Origin: Brevundimonas terrae
Lineage (GTDB): Bacteria > Pseudomonadota > Alphaproteobacteria > Caulobacterales > Caulobacteraceae
Reading direction: 5' to 3'
NCBI RefSeq assembly: GCF_011761985.1
Contig: NZ_JAASQT010000002.1
Location: forward strand, 496,001 to 560,000
Length of the DNA stretch: 64,000 bases
How positions within the stretch are numbered: position 1 is the first letter of the stretch; each line of letters opens with the position of its first letter. Shown here in pieces: positions 10,485-21,925 of this stretch. The notes beneath the pieces were generated by a model that was not told the DNA's origin, did no database searches, and saw only the letters and a list, made by a program, of their open reading frames with translations. Position numbers and translations under genes: made by a program.

Positions 10485-11501
10485 GTGGACGCAGCTCTCG
10501 CCGTCGCACCGCGCCCTATGGGTGATGTGAATGCTCTAGTCACTCTGGCCAAGCCGGATATGGCCGCTGTTGATGCCTTGATCATCGAGCGTATGCAGTC
10601 TGATGTGCCGGTTATTCCGGCCTTGGCGGAACACTTGATTTCCGCTGGTGGCAAGCGTTTGCGCCCGCTTTTGACCGTGGCATCGGCCCGCGCCTGTGGC
10701 GGAGAGGGCGATATCGTCGCCGCCCGCAAGCTGGCCGCTTCGGTCGAGTTCATTCACACGGCAACCCTGCTGCACGACGACATTGTGGATTCGTCCGAGA
10801 TGCGTCGCGGCAAGGTGGCGGCGCATCTGATTTGGGGCGCTGCTTCGTCGGTTCTGGTCGGCGACTTCCTGTTTGCGCGGGCGTTCGAGCTGATGGTGGA
10901 GACTGATTCCATCAAGGCGCTGGGCGTTCTGGCCACGGCGTCGTCGGTGATTGCCGAGGGCGAAGTGCTGCAACTGACCCGTTCGCATGATGTGAATCTG
11001 GACGAAGACACCTATCTGCAGATCATTCGCGCCAAGACGGCGGAACTGTTCGCAGCGGCCTGTGAGACGGGTGCACTGGGTGCAGGTGTGTCGGCCGAGA
11101 AGGTCGCGGCCCTGCGCGAATACGGCATGGCACTGGGCATTGCCTTCCAGTTGTCGGACGATGCGCTGGATTACGGCGCGACCTCCGAAGCGCTGGGCAA
11201 GAATGCCGGTGACGACTTTGCCGAGGGCAAGGTCACATTGCCGCTGCTGCTGGCCATCGAGCGCAGCAAGGGTGACGAAGATGCCTTCTGGGAACGCACC
11301 ATCCATCGTGGCGACCGCAAGGATGGCGATTTCGAGCATGCACTGAAGATCATGCGCGGTACGGGTGCGATCAACGCCACGCTGGACCGTGCCTATGAGT
11401 ATGCGGATCAGGCCAAGGCGGCATTGGCCATCCTGCCGGACAGCGACTGGCGCAAGGCGCTGGAAGCCGTCGCCGACTATGCGGTCAGCCGCGGGGCTTG
11501 A
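10485..11501 (+). CDS. ispB: Long-chain all-trans-polyprenyl diphosphate synthase
   Basis: This class I prenyltransferase makes the side chain of ubiquinone, probably deca- or octaprenyl diphosphate; chain length cannot be read from sequence. Both aspartate-rich motifs are present: LLHDDIVDSSEMRRG and QLSDDALDY. I chose the GTG at 10485, preceded by GAAAGAGA, which gives 338 residues starting VDAALAVAPRP. The open frame extends to 10383 but that part overlaps the divergent methyltransferase start and has no family similarity. The ATG at 10519 (MGDVNALV) is an alternative. Confidence 0.92.
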   Translation: MDAALAVAPRPMGDVNALVTLAKPDMAAVDALIIERMQSDVPVIPALAEHLISAGGKRLRPLLTVASARACGGEGDIVAARKLAASVEFIHTATLLHDDIVDSSEMRRGKVAAHLIWGAASSVLVGDFLFARAFELMVETDSIKALGVLATASSVIAEGEVLQLTRSHDVNLDEDTYLQIIRAKTAELFAAACETGALGAGVSAEKVAALREYGMALGIAFQLSDDALDYGATSEALGKNAGDDFAEGKVTLPLLLAIERSKGDEDAFWERTIHRGDRKDGDFEHALKIMRGTGAINATLDRAYEYADQAKAALAILPDSDWRKALEAVADYAVSRGA

Positions 11502-11527
11502 TTTAACGCACGACGCTACACCTTCGC

Positions 11528-11646
11528 CATCCCCCGACTTGATCGGGGGACCCAGCGGCGCGCGGTAGCGCGAAAATACATGCACGTGGATGGCTTAAAG
11601 ATCACCTTCGGTGCCGCTGGATCCTCCGGTCAAGCCGGAGGATGAC
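11528..11646. repeat. REP-like pair of palindromic units in inverted orientation
   Basis: Two related units face each other. The left (11528-11560) has a 7-bp hairpin CCCCCGA/TCGGGGG with loop CTTGA followed by CCCAGCGGC. The right (11613-11646) is its inverse: GCCGCTGG then an 8-bp hairpin TCCTCCGG/CCGGAGGA with loop TCAAG, then GATGACG. The pattern of GGATC with a GC-rich hairpin around TCAAG and a GATGACG edge is typical of dispersed alphaproteobacterial intergenic repeats. It lies between two converging genes. Confidence 0.7.
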
Positions 11647-11674
11647 GGCTGAGTTTGTCGAAGGTCTTGGGCTC

Positions 11675-11710
11675 AAAAGAAAAAAGGCGCTGACGGAAAC
11701 CGCCAGCGCC
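11675..11710 (-). terminator. Rho-independent terminator after the aspartate aminotransferase gene
   Basis: Stem GGCGCTG (11686-11692) pairs with CAGCGCC (11704-11710). On the minus strand it is followed by TTTTTT TCTTTT at 11685-11675, 22 bp beyond the stop codon. Confidence 0.85.
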
Positions 11711-11732
11711 CTGATCCTCGTCCGGGTTAGGA

Positions 11733-12983
<1,251 letters not shown>

Positions 12984-13060
12984 CTAGATACGCATACGGG
13001 ACCTATTGCACAATGTTTGTGCGCGTATGGCGGGCGACTTCCTTCGTTTGAGCGAGATTT

Positions 13061-13753
13061 ATGCGACATATCGTCGATTTTTTGATGCAAATGGAAGGCA
13101 AGCGCTGGCGCGTCCTGCTGGCCGGTGTCCTTGTTCTGGCGGCTATCAGCCTCGTCTTTGCCGTGGGCAAGCAGCAGTTTGCCCATAGCGAGGAAGAGCT
13201 GGCCCTGTGGCTATCCGGCTATCGGGCAGGGCCGTGGGGACTGGTGGCGGCGATTGTGCTGTTCACGGTGGCGGCATTTGTCGGTGCGCCGCAATTTATC
13301 CTGATCGGGTTGTGTGTTCTGGCGTTCGGGCCGTGGCACGGCTTTACCTATAGCTGGATCGCGACCGTGGTGTCGGCGGCGGTCACCTATTGGCTGGGAC
13401 GCGGACCGGCGGCCTTGTGGCTGGAGCGGATCGGCGGCGAAGGGTTCGAGCGCATGAAGGCCTTTGTCGGACGCAATGCGTTTGTGGCCAGTTTCATCAT
13501 CCGCAATGTGCCCTCGGCACCCTTTATCGTGGTCAACTCGGCCTTCGGGGCGGTTCGGGCGGGGTTCTGGGGCTATCTGGCGGGATGTGCGCTGGGGGTT
13601 TTGCCCAAGACCGCCATGGTCGCCTTCTTTGGCGGGGGATTTATGACGGCGGTGAAGGGCGATGGCGTATGGACATCGGTCATTTTGTCTGTGATCGGGC
13701 TGACGGCCTTGGCGGTGATGCTGTGGGTGCGTGAAATCATCCGTCGCCGGTAA
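13061..13753 (+). CDS. VTT-domain (TVP38/TMEM64/DedA-type) membrane protein
   Basis: The 230-residue protein is almost all hydrophobic with about five to six membrane segments. The conserved core is visible: FVGAPQFILIGLCVLAFGPW, then a reentrant region with IIRNVPSAPFIVVNSAFGA, and a closing FFGGGFM helix. VTT proteins act as lipid scramblases or flippases, including recycling of undecaprenyl phosphate. Which lipid this one handles is unknown. It precedes the mre operon by 300 bp and is probably transcribed separately. Confidence 0.88.
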   Translation: MRHIVDFLMQMEGKRWRVLLAGVLVLAAISLVFAVGKQQFAHSEEELALWLSGYRAGPWGLVAAIVLFTVAAFVGAPQFILIGLCVLAFGPWHGFTYSWIATVVSAAVTYWLGRGPAALWLERIGGEGFERMKAFVGRNAFVASFIIRNVPSAPFIVVNSAFGAVRAGFWGYLAGCALGVLPKTAMVAFFGGGFMTAVKGDGVWTSVILSVIGLTALAVMLWVREIIRRR

Positions 13754-15095
<1,342 letters not shown>

Positions 15096-15119
15096 GCCTG
15101 GATTATCCGCTGGTGTAGG

Positions 15120-15155
15120 GGCCGATTTCGTGAGAATCGGCCTTTACTCTTTTCT
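15120..15155 (+). terminator. Stem-loop between mreB and mreC, possible partial terminator
   Basis: A perfect 8-bp stem GGCCGATT (15120-15127) / AATCGGCC (15135-15142) with a 7-base loop is followed by TTTACTCTTTTCT. The T tract is interrupted, so partial termination or mRNA stabilisation is more likely than a full stop. Confidence 0.55.
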
Positions 15156-15202
15156 CCCTTGTCGGCTCCGGTCGATTTGAACCCTTAGCAGGAAGGCTGG
15201 CC

Positions 15203-16321
15203 GTGGCGTTTCGCGACGGACCATTCGATAATATGAAGCTGCCGCTGGCGTGGGTCGCCGCGGTGGTTGTTGTCGTTGGTATGATCGCCAGCATCTTCAT
15301 GCTGGCAGGCAGCAATCAAAAAGACGCCACGCGCGTCTCCTATATGCGCGCCGGTGTCGAAAATGCTGCGGCGCCGGTGGGCGAAGTTTTGTCGGCTCCG
15401 GTCCGCTGGACGGGCAATGCCTTTGAATATGTTCAGGGCTATTTCTTCGCCGTCTCGGAAAACCGTCGTCTGCGCCAAGAGATCGCCGAACTGAATGACT
15501 GGCGTGACGAAGCCATTGCGCTGAAGAATATCAATGGCCGCTACGAGAAGATGCTCGGCGTCCATACCGATCCGCCGATCCCGATGGTCACAGGCCGTGC
15601 CGTGACCGATGCGCGTGGCCCGTTTGCACGCGCACGTCTGGTCAATCTGGGTACGGGCGACGGCGTACAGGCCGGAAATCCGGTTCTCAGCGAACATGGC
15701 GTTGTCGGCCGTATCAGCGGCGTCAGTGGCCGTGTCAGCCGTCTTGTCCTGCTGACGGATGTGTCCTCGCGTATTCCGGTGATGGTCGAGCGCACCAATG
15801 CGCGCGCTATTCTGACCGGTGATGCCAGCCGTAATCCGCGTCTGGACTATGTGCGCGGTGTGAACATGGTGCAGGCCGGTGATCGTGTAATCACCTCGGG
15901 TGACGGCGGCGGGTTCCCGCGTGGTCTACCCATCGGCACCGTGGCCAAAAGTGTTGACGGTTCGTGGCGCGTAAAGCTTTTCAGTGAACGTGCGGCGATT
16001 GACTATGTTCGGGTACTTTTGTTCCAGGACTTCAACCAGTTGATCGACCCGTCGGCTATAACAGCACCGACCCTGTCTTCGTTGAATACGGCACCGGCAC
16101 CGACGCCCCAGCAGGCCGCTGCGATTGCCGATGCCACCACGCGCCGCGCGACTGCTAACGAAGCCGCCGCCGAACGTGCGCGTCAGGCCGAAGCCCGTGC
16201 CGTTGCCCGCGAACAGGCCGAGGCACAGGCGAGAGAACTGGCCCGCCAGCAGGCCGCCACTGCGCCGGCTCAAAATACGGCGACACCTCCGGCACCCTCT
16301 AACGGGAATACAGGGGGATGA
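15203..16321 (+). CDS. mreC: Rod shape-determining protein MreC
   Basis: Starts at GTG 15203, with GGAAGG seven bases before. The 372-residue protein has one membrane segment (LPLAWVAAVVVVVGMIASIF), a coiled coil around residues 85-115 and the periplasmic beta-domain with GRVSRLVLLTDVSSRIPV and GDRVITSGDGGGFPRGLPIG. MreC links MreB to PBP2. The last 90 residues are an Ala/Gln/Arg-rich helical tail and then a Pro-rich end, longer than in E. coli MreC. Its stop overlaps the mreD start (ATGA). Confidence 0.96.
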   Translation: MAFRDGPFDNMKLPLAWVAAVVVVVGMIASIFMLAGSNQKDATRVSYMRAGVENAAAPVGEVLSAPVRWTGNAFEYVQGYFFAVSENRRLRQEIAELNDWRDEAIALKNINGRYEKMLGVHTDPPIPMVTGRAVTDARGPFARARLVNLGTGDGVQAGNPVLSEHGVVGRISGVSGRVSRLVLLTDVSSRIPVMVERTNARAILTGDASRNPRLDYVRGVNMVQAGDRVITSGDGGGFPRGLPIGTVAKSVDGSWRVKLFSERAAIDYVRVLLFQDFNQLIDPSAITAPTLSSLNTAPAPTPQQAAAIADATTRRATANEAAAERARQAEARAVAREQAEAQARELARQQAATAPAQNTATPPAPSNGNTGG

Positions 16322-16836
16322 GGCGGCCGATTTCGGTTCGGGTCGTGGGTCCGTTGCAGTGGATCGTCTATCCGGCCCTGTTGACGGTTCTGGCAACCAT
16401 AGTCCTGGCCACACCGCTGAGACTGTTCGGTATTGCATTGCCCGAGCCGGTGTTTGCACTGGTGCTGGTCTATGCGTGGCCGATGATCCGGCCTGCCGCT
16501 ATCGGTCCTGTGGCGCTGATTGTTGTGGGCCTGTTTCTGGATATCTTCTGGGGCGGACCGATCGGCCTATGGCCGCTGTCCTTCCTGATTGCCTATGGCG
16601 GTATGCTGGTCAGCCGCACATTTATGTCCGGCCATGCAACGGTCATTAATTTCGTCCTCTATGTATGCTGCGTCGTCACGGTGTTTTTCGTGGCCTATGT
16701 GGTGACGGCTTTGCGTATCAATAATGCGCCCAGCATGCTGGCGCTTGCAGGACAGATGATCCCGACCTTGTTGTTGTTCCCGCTTGCGGACTGGTTCGTT
16801 CAGAAATTCGACGACAATGATGTGAGGTTCCTGTGA
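16318..16836 (+). CDS. mreD: Rod shape-determining membrane protein MreD
   Basis: A 172-residue integral membrane protein with about five hydrophobic segments, including FGIALPEPVFALVLVYAWPM, a size and character typical of MreD. MreD has few invariant residues, so the call rests mainly on position between mreC and the PBP2 gene, with 4-bp overlaps on both sides (ATGA and GTGA). It belongs to the elongasome. Confidence 0.93.
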   Translation: MRRPISVRVVGPLQWIVYPALLTVLATIVLATPLRLFGIALPEPVFALVLVYAWPMIRPAAIGPVALIVVGLFLDIFWGGPIGLWPLSFLIAYGGMLVSRTFMSGHATVINFVLYVCCVVTVFFVAYVVTALRINNAPSMLALAGQMIPTLLLFPLADWFVQKFDDNDVRFL

Positions 16837-18827
16837 GCAGCGAACCGCAACTGTTCTTTACCGACGTCAACGAGCGGCAGGCCCTGTTCCTGCGCCGTAC
16901 CGTTATTTTCGGGGGGGCGACCCTTGCCGGCGTGGGCCTGTTGGTTGGCCGACTGGCGCAGTTGCAACTGTTCCAGACGCAGCAATACGCCACGCTTTCG
17001 ACCCGCAACCAGTTCAATTTCCGCATGGTGCCGCCGCCTCGTGGTCTGATCAAAGACCGACACGGGGTGACGATTGCGGGCAACCGGCCCAGCTTCCGTG
17101 TGCTGGTGGTGCGTGACGAGACCAAGGATCTGGACCAGACGCTGGACCTGTTGGGCCGCCTGCTGCCCGATACGCTGGAGCGTCGCCGCACCATTATCCG
17201 CGAAGTGAACGCGGCCCCGCGCTTCTCGCCGGTTCCGATCAAGAGCGATCTGACGTGGGAAGAGTTTTCCAAGGTCAATCTGCACGCTGCGGACCTGCCC
17301 GGTGTCATGGCCGACATGAACGAGGCCCGCTATTATCCGTATGGCGGGGCCTATGCCCACGTCGTCGGTTATGTAGCCAAGGTGTCGGACAATGACGTCA
17401 AGGCGATGCGCGAGCGGGGCGAGGAAATTCCCTCCATCCTGTACAATCCCGGCTATCGCATCGGACGTCAGGGCGTTGAAAAAGCGCTGGACGAGCCTTT
17501 GCGCGGCGAGGCGGGCGGTAATCGCGTCGAGGTCGATGTGCGTGGCCGCGTGGTGGCCGAGGATACGGCAGGCTCCAAACCGGCGGTGCAGGGTTCCGAG
17601 GTTGTTCTGACGCTGGATAATGATGTCCAGCAACGGGCGCTTGAGGTGTTTGGCGAGGAAGCAGGCAGTATCGTTGTCATGGATGTTCGCAATGGCGACA
17701 TTCTGGCCATGGTGTCGTCGCCATCGTTCGATCCGAACCTGTTCGTGTCCGGTGTTCCAACGCGGATTTACCGCGCACTGGCGGACTATGAACGCCGTCC
17801 GCTGACCGACAAGGCGCTGGCGGGGACGTTTGCGCCCGGTTCGACCTTCAAGCCGGTTGTGGGTCTGGCGGCTATGAAGCGGGGTCTGGACCCCAGCCGC
17901 CGCATTGTCTGCAATGGCAGCTTCTATCTGGGCCGCCGCTTCGCCTGTCTGGGCCGCCACGGCGCACTGGATTTGCGCGGAGCGATCAAGGCGTCCTGCA
18001 ACGTCTATTTCATGACGCTGGCGACCGAGATGGGGCCGGATGCGATTGCCGAGACATCGCGTGATATGGGCTTTGGCCAGACGTTTGATATCGGCATCAG
18101 CGGCCAGAAGGCCGGTCTGGTGCCGGATAGGGAATGGAAACGCCGAACCTATAGTGGCGAACAGAAGACATGGTTTCCGGGCGAAACACCCAGCTATGGC
18201 ATCGGCCAAGGCGCGTTGACCGTGAATGCCTTGCAACTGGCGGTTTACACGTCGCGGATCGCCAATGGTCGCAAGGCGGTGAAACCGCGTCTGATCAAGT
18301 CTATCGGCGGCGTCGAGCAAACCAGTAGTGCTTTCGAGGACCTGCCTTTCGAGCCACAGATGCTTCAGGTCCTGCGTGACGGGATGGAAGCGGTGACGGC
18401 AGCAGGTGGTACCGGCTTCCGTAACAGCCAACTGGGTCTCGGGACCGTGAAAATGGCGGGCAAGACCGGTACGGCTCAGGCCCGCAACTATGGCGCGGGA
18501 TCGCGCAAGGGCGCAGGTCGCCCGTGGGCAGAGAAAGACCACAACCTGTTTGTGGCTTATGCACCGACCGATAATCCGCGCTATGCTGTGTCGGTTATTG
18601 TCCAGCACGGCGGCTTGGGCGGAGGCACTGCCGGTGCGCCGCGCGCCCGCGAGGTTATGAAGGTGGCCTTGCTCAAAGATCCGGAAATGCGCGCCCGTAT
18701 CGAGCAAGCCGGCTTTGAAGCGCCGGAGGATGCCGGTGCCCGCGAGGCCGAGGCGCGAGGCGAGCCGATAGACAGCCCTGTCATCGACGCCGCCGCCCCG
18801 CCGCCGCTTGTGGAGCCTGGACAATGA
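16833..18827 (+). CDS. mrdA: Penicillin-binding protein 2 (elongation transpeptidase)
   Basis: Starts with GTG overlapping the mreD stop. The 664-residue protein has one N-terminal membrane anchor (about residues 22-42), a PBP dimerisation region (PPPRGLIKDRHG near residue 67) and a transpeptidase domain with all three active-site motifs: Ser337 in STFK, SCN at 388-390 and KTGT at 544-547. It cross-links peptidoglycan of the side wall together with RodA. The C-terminal 60 residues after the domain are charged and then Pro-rich. It overlaps rodA by 4 bp. Confidence 0.97.
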   Translation: MSSEPQLFFTDVNERQALFLRRTVIFGGATLAGVGLLVGRLAQLQLFQTQQYATLSTRNQFNFRMVPPPRGLIKDRHGVTIAGNRPSFRVLVVRDETKDLDQTLDLLGRLLPDTLERRRTIIREVNAAPRFSPVPIKSDLTWEEFSKVNLHAADLPGVMADMNEARYYPYGGAYAHVVGYVAKVSDNDVKAMRERGEEIPSILYNPGYRIGRQGVEKALDEPLRGEAGGNRVEVDVRGRVVAEDTAGSKPAVQGSEVVLTLDNDVQQRALEVFGEEAGSIVVMDVRNGDILAMVSSPSFDPNLFVSGVPTRIYRALADYERRPLTDKALAGTFAPGSTFKPVVGLAAMKRGLDPSRRIVCNGSFYLGRRFACLGRHGALDLRGAIKASCNVYFMTLATEMGPDAIAETSRDMGFGQTFDIGISGQKAGLVPDREWKRRTYSGEQKTWFPGETPSYGIGQGALTVNALQLAVYTSRIANGRKAVKPRLIKSIGGVEQTSSAFEDLPFEPQMLQVLRDGMEAVTAAGGTGFRNSQLGLGTVKMAGKTGTAQARNYGAGSRKGAGRPWAEKDHNLFVAYAPTDNPRYAVSVIVQHGGLGGGTAGAPRAREVMKVALLKDPEMRARIEQAGFEAPEDAGAREAEARGEPIDSPVIDAAAPPPLVEPGQ

Positions 18828-19981
18828 CTTCATCTGCCCTGACACGCCCCGGTGAACGCGAGCGTTTGTCGGTCAAGCTGGCCCAGCTGGACTGGCGCGT
18901 GATCGGTTTGCTGACGTTCCTGGCCGGTGTCGGTACGCTGATGCTGTATTCTCTCGGCAAGTTGTCGTGGGAACCGTGGGCGGCCAAGCATCTGATCCGT
19001 TACGGTTTCTTGCTGGTTGCACTGATCTGCATGGCCATGATCCACCCCAAATGGTGGTTCCGTTCGGCCTATCCGCTTTACGGCGTGCTGTTGATCATGG
19101 TGGCGCTCGTTGACTTCACCCCGCTGGGCTATACGGCGGGCGGGGCGAAGAACTGGCTGAATCTGGGCGTGATCCGCATCCAGCCCGCCGAGTTTATGAA
19201 GATCGGTCTCGTTCTGGCATTGGCGCGCTGGTATCACAGCCATTCGGCGCAAGAGGCCCGCTGGTCATGGAAACTGCTGATACCGGCTGGCATGATCGGG
19301 GTGCCGTTCCTGCTGGTTGCGGCCCAGCCCGACCTTGGATCGGCCATGATTATCGGCCTGACCGGGGCGGCCATGATGGTGATAGCGGGCTTGAGCTGGC
19401 GTGTGATTGGCGCAGCCGTAGCTGCAGCCGTAGCCTTTATTCCGCCGTTCGTTCTGTTCGTCATGCACGACTACCAGCGCAATCGCGTGTTGAACTTCCT
19501 GAACCCTGAAATGGACCCGTCGGGGACCGGCTATAATATCATCCAGTCCAAGATTGCTGTGGGCTCGGGGGGCTTGCTGGGCAAGGGGTTCGGCCTCGGT
19601 AGCCAGAGCCAGCTGGAATTCCTGCCGGAACGCCATACGGACTTTATCTTTTCGACAGTGGGCGAAGAGTTCGGCTTTATCGGCTCGTTCACTGTGCTGG
19701 TCTGCTACGCGATCCTGATCCTGATTGCCCTGCGGATATCGAACCTGTCGCATAGCCATTTCGGGCGTATTGCAGCGGCAGGCATGATCGCCTTCTTTGC
19801 TCTGTTTGTACTGATCAACGGGGCGATGGTGATGGGCTTGGCGCCTGTGGTCGGTGTGCCGATGCCGTTGCTGTCCTATGGTGGCTCGTCGATGATGACG
19901 GTGATGATCGGCTTTGGCCTGATCATGTCGGTTCACGTTCACCGTTATGCCGAACTTTCCAAAGGCAATGGCCTGATCTGA
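18824..19981 (+). CDS. rodA: Peptidoglycan glycosyltransferase RodA (SEDS family)
   Basis: The 385-residue polytopic protein carries SEDS signatures: GGAKNWLNLGVIRIQPAEFMK, AQPDLGSAMI, the long extracytoplasmic loop with GLGSQSQLEFLPERHTDFIF and VVGVPMPLLSYGGSSM. RodA polymerises lipid II for cell elongation in partnership with PBP2. ATG overlaps the mrdA stop. It is the last gene of the five-gene operon; the next gene starts 22 bp later and may still be on the same transcript. Confidence 0.97.
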   Translation: MTSSALTRPGERERLSVKLAQLDWRVIGLLTFLAGVGTLMLYSLGKLSWEPWAAKHLIRYGFLLVALICMAMIHPKWWFRSAYPLYGVLLIMVALVDFTPLGYTAGGAKNWLNLGVIRIQPAEFMKIGLVLALARWYHSHSAQEARWSWKLLIPAGMIGVPFLLVAAQPDLGSAMIIGLTGAAMMVIAGLSWRVIGAAVAAAVAFIPPFVLFVMHDYQRNRVLNFLNPEMDPSGTGYNIIQSKIAVGSGGLLGKGFGLGSQSQLEFLPERHTDFIFSTVGEEFGFIGSFTVLVCYAILILIALRISNLSHSHFGRIAAAGMIAFFALFVLINGAMVMGLAPVVGVPMPLLSYGGSSMMTVMIGFGLIMSVHVHRYAELSKGNGLI

Positions 19982-20003
19982 TCCACGGGGTTAGGGTAGG
20001 GGC

Positions 20004-20465
20004 ATGAGTGAAACGCCGATACCCAAGGCCGATCCGGCCATGTTCTCCGATTGCGGCGCAACGCCGTGCCCGCAGCCTATGACCGCCGATCCGGCCAATG
20101 CCAAAGCCGTTCAGGACATGAGTGTCCGCATGCGCGACAATCCTGCCGAATGGGCTTTTGTACGCCTGTCCAAGATGATTCAGGAGTTCGAGGCCAATCT
20201 CGACAAGGACGAGGAGGTTGGCGTGCGCGTGGTCGGTTTGCCCGGTGACGGCACCATGCAGATTCTGGATGTCGGTTTTTGGGGGCCGGACCTGATCATG
20301 TTCTTCGGCCGTAATCCCGATGGCAAGCCGGTCCGTCTGATCCAGCACTATACCCAGATCAATGTGGTCCTGAGCGCGATGAAGAAACCGGAAGACCAAC
20401 CCGAGCCTAATCGCATCGGGTTCCGACTGGACGAGATGGTCAAGAACACCAACCCCGCCGAATAG
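20004..20465 (+). CDS. Conserved hypothetical protein, DUF6173-like
   Basis: The 153-residue soluble protein has a conserved-looking core, ANLDKDEEVGVRVVGLPGDG, then ILDVGFWGPDLIMFFG and RLIQHYTQINVVLSAMKK, which I associate with the alphaproteobacterial DUF6173 family; the name is from memory. Function unknown. A ribosome site GGGTAGGGG precedes the ATG. It directly follows rodA by 22 bp and ends in a strong terminator, so it is probably read as the sixth gene of the elongation operon. Confidence 0.7.
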   Translation: MSETPIPKADPAMFSDCGATPCPQPMTADPANAKAVQDMSVRMRDNPAEWAFVRLSKMIQEFEANLDKDEEVGVRVVGLPGDGTMQILDVGFWGPDLIMFFGRNPDGKPVRLIQHYTQINVVLSAMKKPEDQPEPNRIGFRLDEMVKNTNPAE

Positions 20466-20467
20466 AG

Positions 20468-20503
20468 AACAAGCCCTGCGGATATCCGCAGGGCTTGTTT
20501 TTT
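20468..20503 (+). terminator. Strong rho-independent terminator at the end of the mre-rod operon
   Basis: Bases 20468-20499 form a perfect 32-base palindrome (arm ACAAGCCCTGCGGAT) and run into TTTTTT at 20498-20503. It stands between two converging genes; the opposite strand lacks a clear T run, so it mainly serves the plus strand. Confidence 0.92.
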
Positions 20504-20507
20504 GGGC

Positions 20508-21482
20508 TTACTGTTTGGCCGCCCAGTCGGTGGCGCGAACCAGACTGTCGATGATACCGGGTTCGCTGGAGGCGTGACCGGCATCGGCAATGATTTCCAG
20601 CTTGGCCTCGGGGAAGGCGCGGTGCAGCGCCCATGCGCCGGATGCCGGTGTGACCACATCGAAACGGCCTTGGGCGATCCATGTCGGGATGTGGCGGATC
20701 TTGTCGATCTGGGTCAGCAGCCAGCCATCGCTTTCGAAAAAGCCCTTATTGGTGAAGTACCAGTTTTCGATACGGGCAAAGGCGACGGCGAATTCGGGGT
20801 CGGCGAATTTGTCGGGCGTTGCGGTCGGGCCTGCGGCACTGACGGTGTTGCCCTCCCATGTGGACCACGCCACGGCGCAGCGGTTACGCTCTTCGATATT
20901 GTCGCCCGTCAGGCGCTTGTAATAGGCCGCCATCAGGTTGCCGCGCTCGGCCTCGGGGATCGGGGCAAGAAAACCTTCCCACAGGTCCGGCCAGATCATC
21001 GACGCCCCCTCCTGATAGAACCAGTGCAGTTCTTTTTCCGACATCAGGAAGATACCACGCAGCACCAGTGCCTGTGTGCGCTCGGGATACATTACGGCAT
21101 AGGCCAGCGACAGGGTCGAACCCCACGACCCGCCGAACACCACCCATTTGTCGATGCCCAGCATGTCGCGGATGGCTTCGATGTCGGCGATCAGGTCCCA
21201 CGTCGTATTGTCTTCGAGGCTGGCATTGGGGCGCGACAGGCCGCACCCGCGCTGGTCCAGCATGACGATGCGATAGACCGCCGGATCGAAATAGCGACGC
21301 ATACCCGGATTGACCGCGCCACCCGGTCCACCGTGCAGAACAATGACCGGCACGCCATCGGGATTGCCGCTCTCTTCCCAGTAAATCTCGTGGATGCTGC
21401 CGGTCTTCAGCCAGCCGTGATTGTACGACTCGATTTCGGGATACAGGTCACGGCGCGGGGTAGGGATCGCAGGAAAGGCCAT
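20508..21482 (-). CDS. pip: Proline iminopeptidase
   Basis: A 324-residue serine peptidase of family S33 that removes N-terminal proline from peptides. Motifs are LHGGPGGAVNPGMRRYFDP (oxyanion region), DQRGCGLSRP, and the nucleophile Ser119 in GGSWGS. The C-terminal catalytic His is probably in ADAGHASSEPGI. No signal peptide, so cytoplasmic. The gene stands between a terminator and a DUF423 gene 30 bp upstream that is on the same strand. Confidence 0.94.
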   Translation of the reverse strand: MAFPAIPTPRRDLYPEIESYNHGWLKTGSIHEIYWEESGNPDGVPVIVLHGGPGGAVNPGMRRYFDPAVYRIVMLDQRGCGLSRPNASLEDNTTWDLIADIEAIRDMLGIDKWVVFGGSWGSTLSLAYAVMYPERTQALVLRGIFLMSEKELHWFYQEGASMIWPDLWEGFLAPIPEAERGNLMAAYYKRLTGDNIEERNRCAVAWSTWEGNTVSAAGPTATPDKFADPEFAVAFARIENWYFTNKGFFESDGWLLTQIDKIRHIPTWIAQGRFDVVTPASGAWALHRAFPEAKLEIIADAGHASSEPGIIDSLVRATDWAAKQ

Positions 21483-21512
21483 AGGATTGAGCTTTCGGTC
21501 TTGGGGTAAATA

Positions 21513-21881
21513 TCAGGCAACAGGCGAGGGGCGCACAGCCCGCCACGCCAGTACCAACCAGCCGATAATCATCAGGGTTCCGCCAACGGGGGTGACGGCA
21601 CCCATATAACGCATACCGGCCACGGCAATCAGCAACAGTGTGGTGCAGAAGATCAGCCCGCCGCTGGCGGCAAGCCATCCGGCCACACGCCCCGCACGGC
21701 CAGCCGCTGGCCAGATGGCCAGAACTGCCGCCATCAGGGCATGGACCATTTGATATTGCCCGCCTGTGGTCAGAAGCACCTTGGCCTCGGGCGGAACACC
21801 GTGTGCGCCAAAGGCACCGACGGCGACGGACATTGCCCCGTTCAGGGCGGCAAACAAAAGCAGGTTGCGGCTGAAGGTCAT
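21513..21881 (-). CDS. DUF423 family small membrane protein
   Basis: The 122-residue protein has four hydrophobic segments and the family pattern AALNGAMSVAVGAFGAHG near the N-terminus plus QYQMVHALMAAVLA, typical of the YgdD/DUF423 family. Function unknown. It probably forms a two-gene unit with pip, 30 bp downstream, and is divergent from an MFS carrier. Confidence 0.9.
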   Translation of the reverse strand: MTFSRNLLLFAALNGAMSVAVGAFGAHGVPPEAKVLLTTGGQYQMVHALMAAVLAIWPAAGRAGRVAGWLAASGGLIFCTTLLLIAVAGMRYMGAVTPVGGTLMIIGWLVLAWRAVRPSPVA

Positions 21882-21925
21882 GGTCTATTGTCTAGACCAC
21901 ATATCGCGCCGAGTCTGCTATCGGC

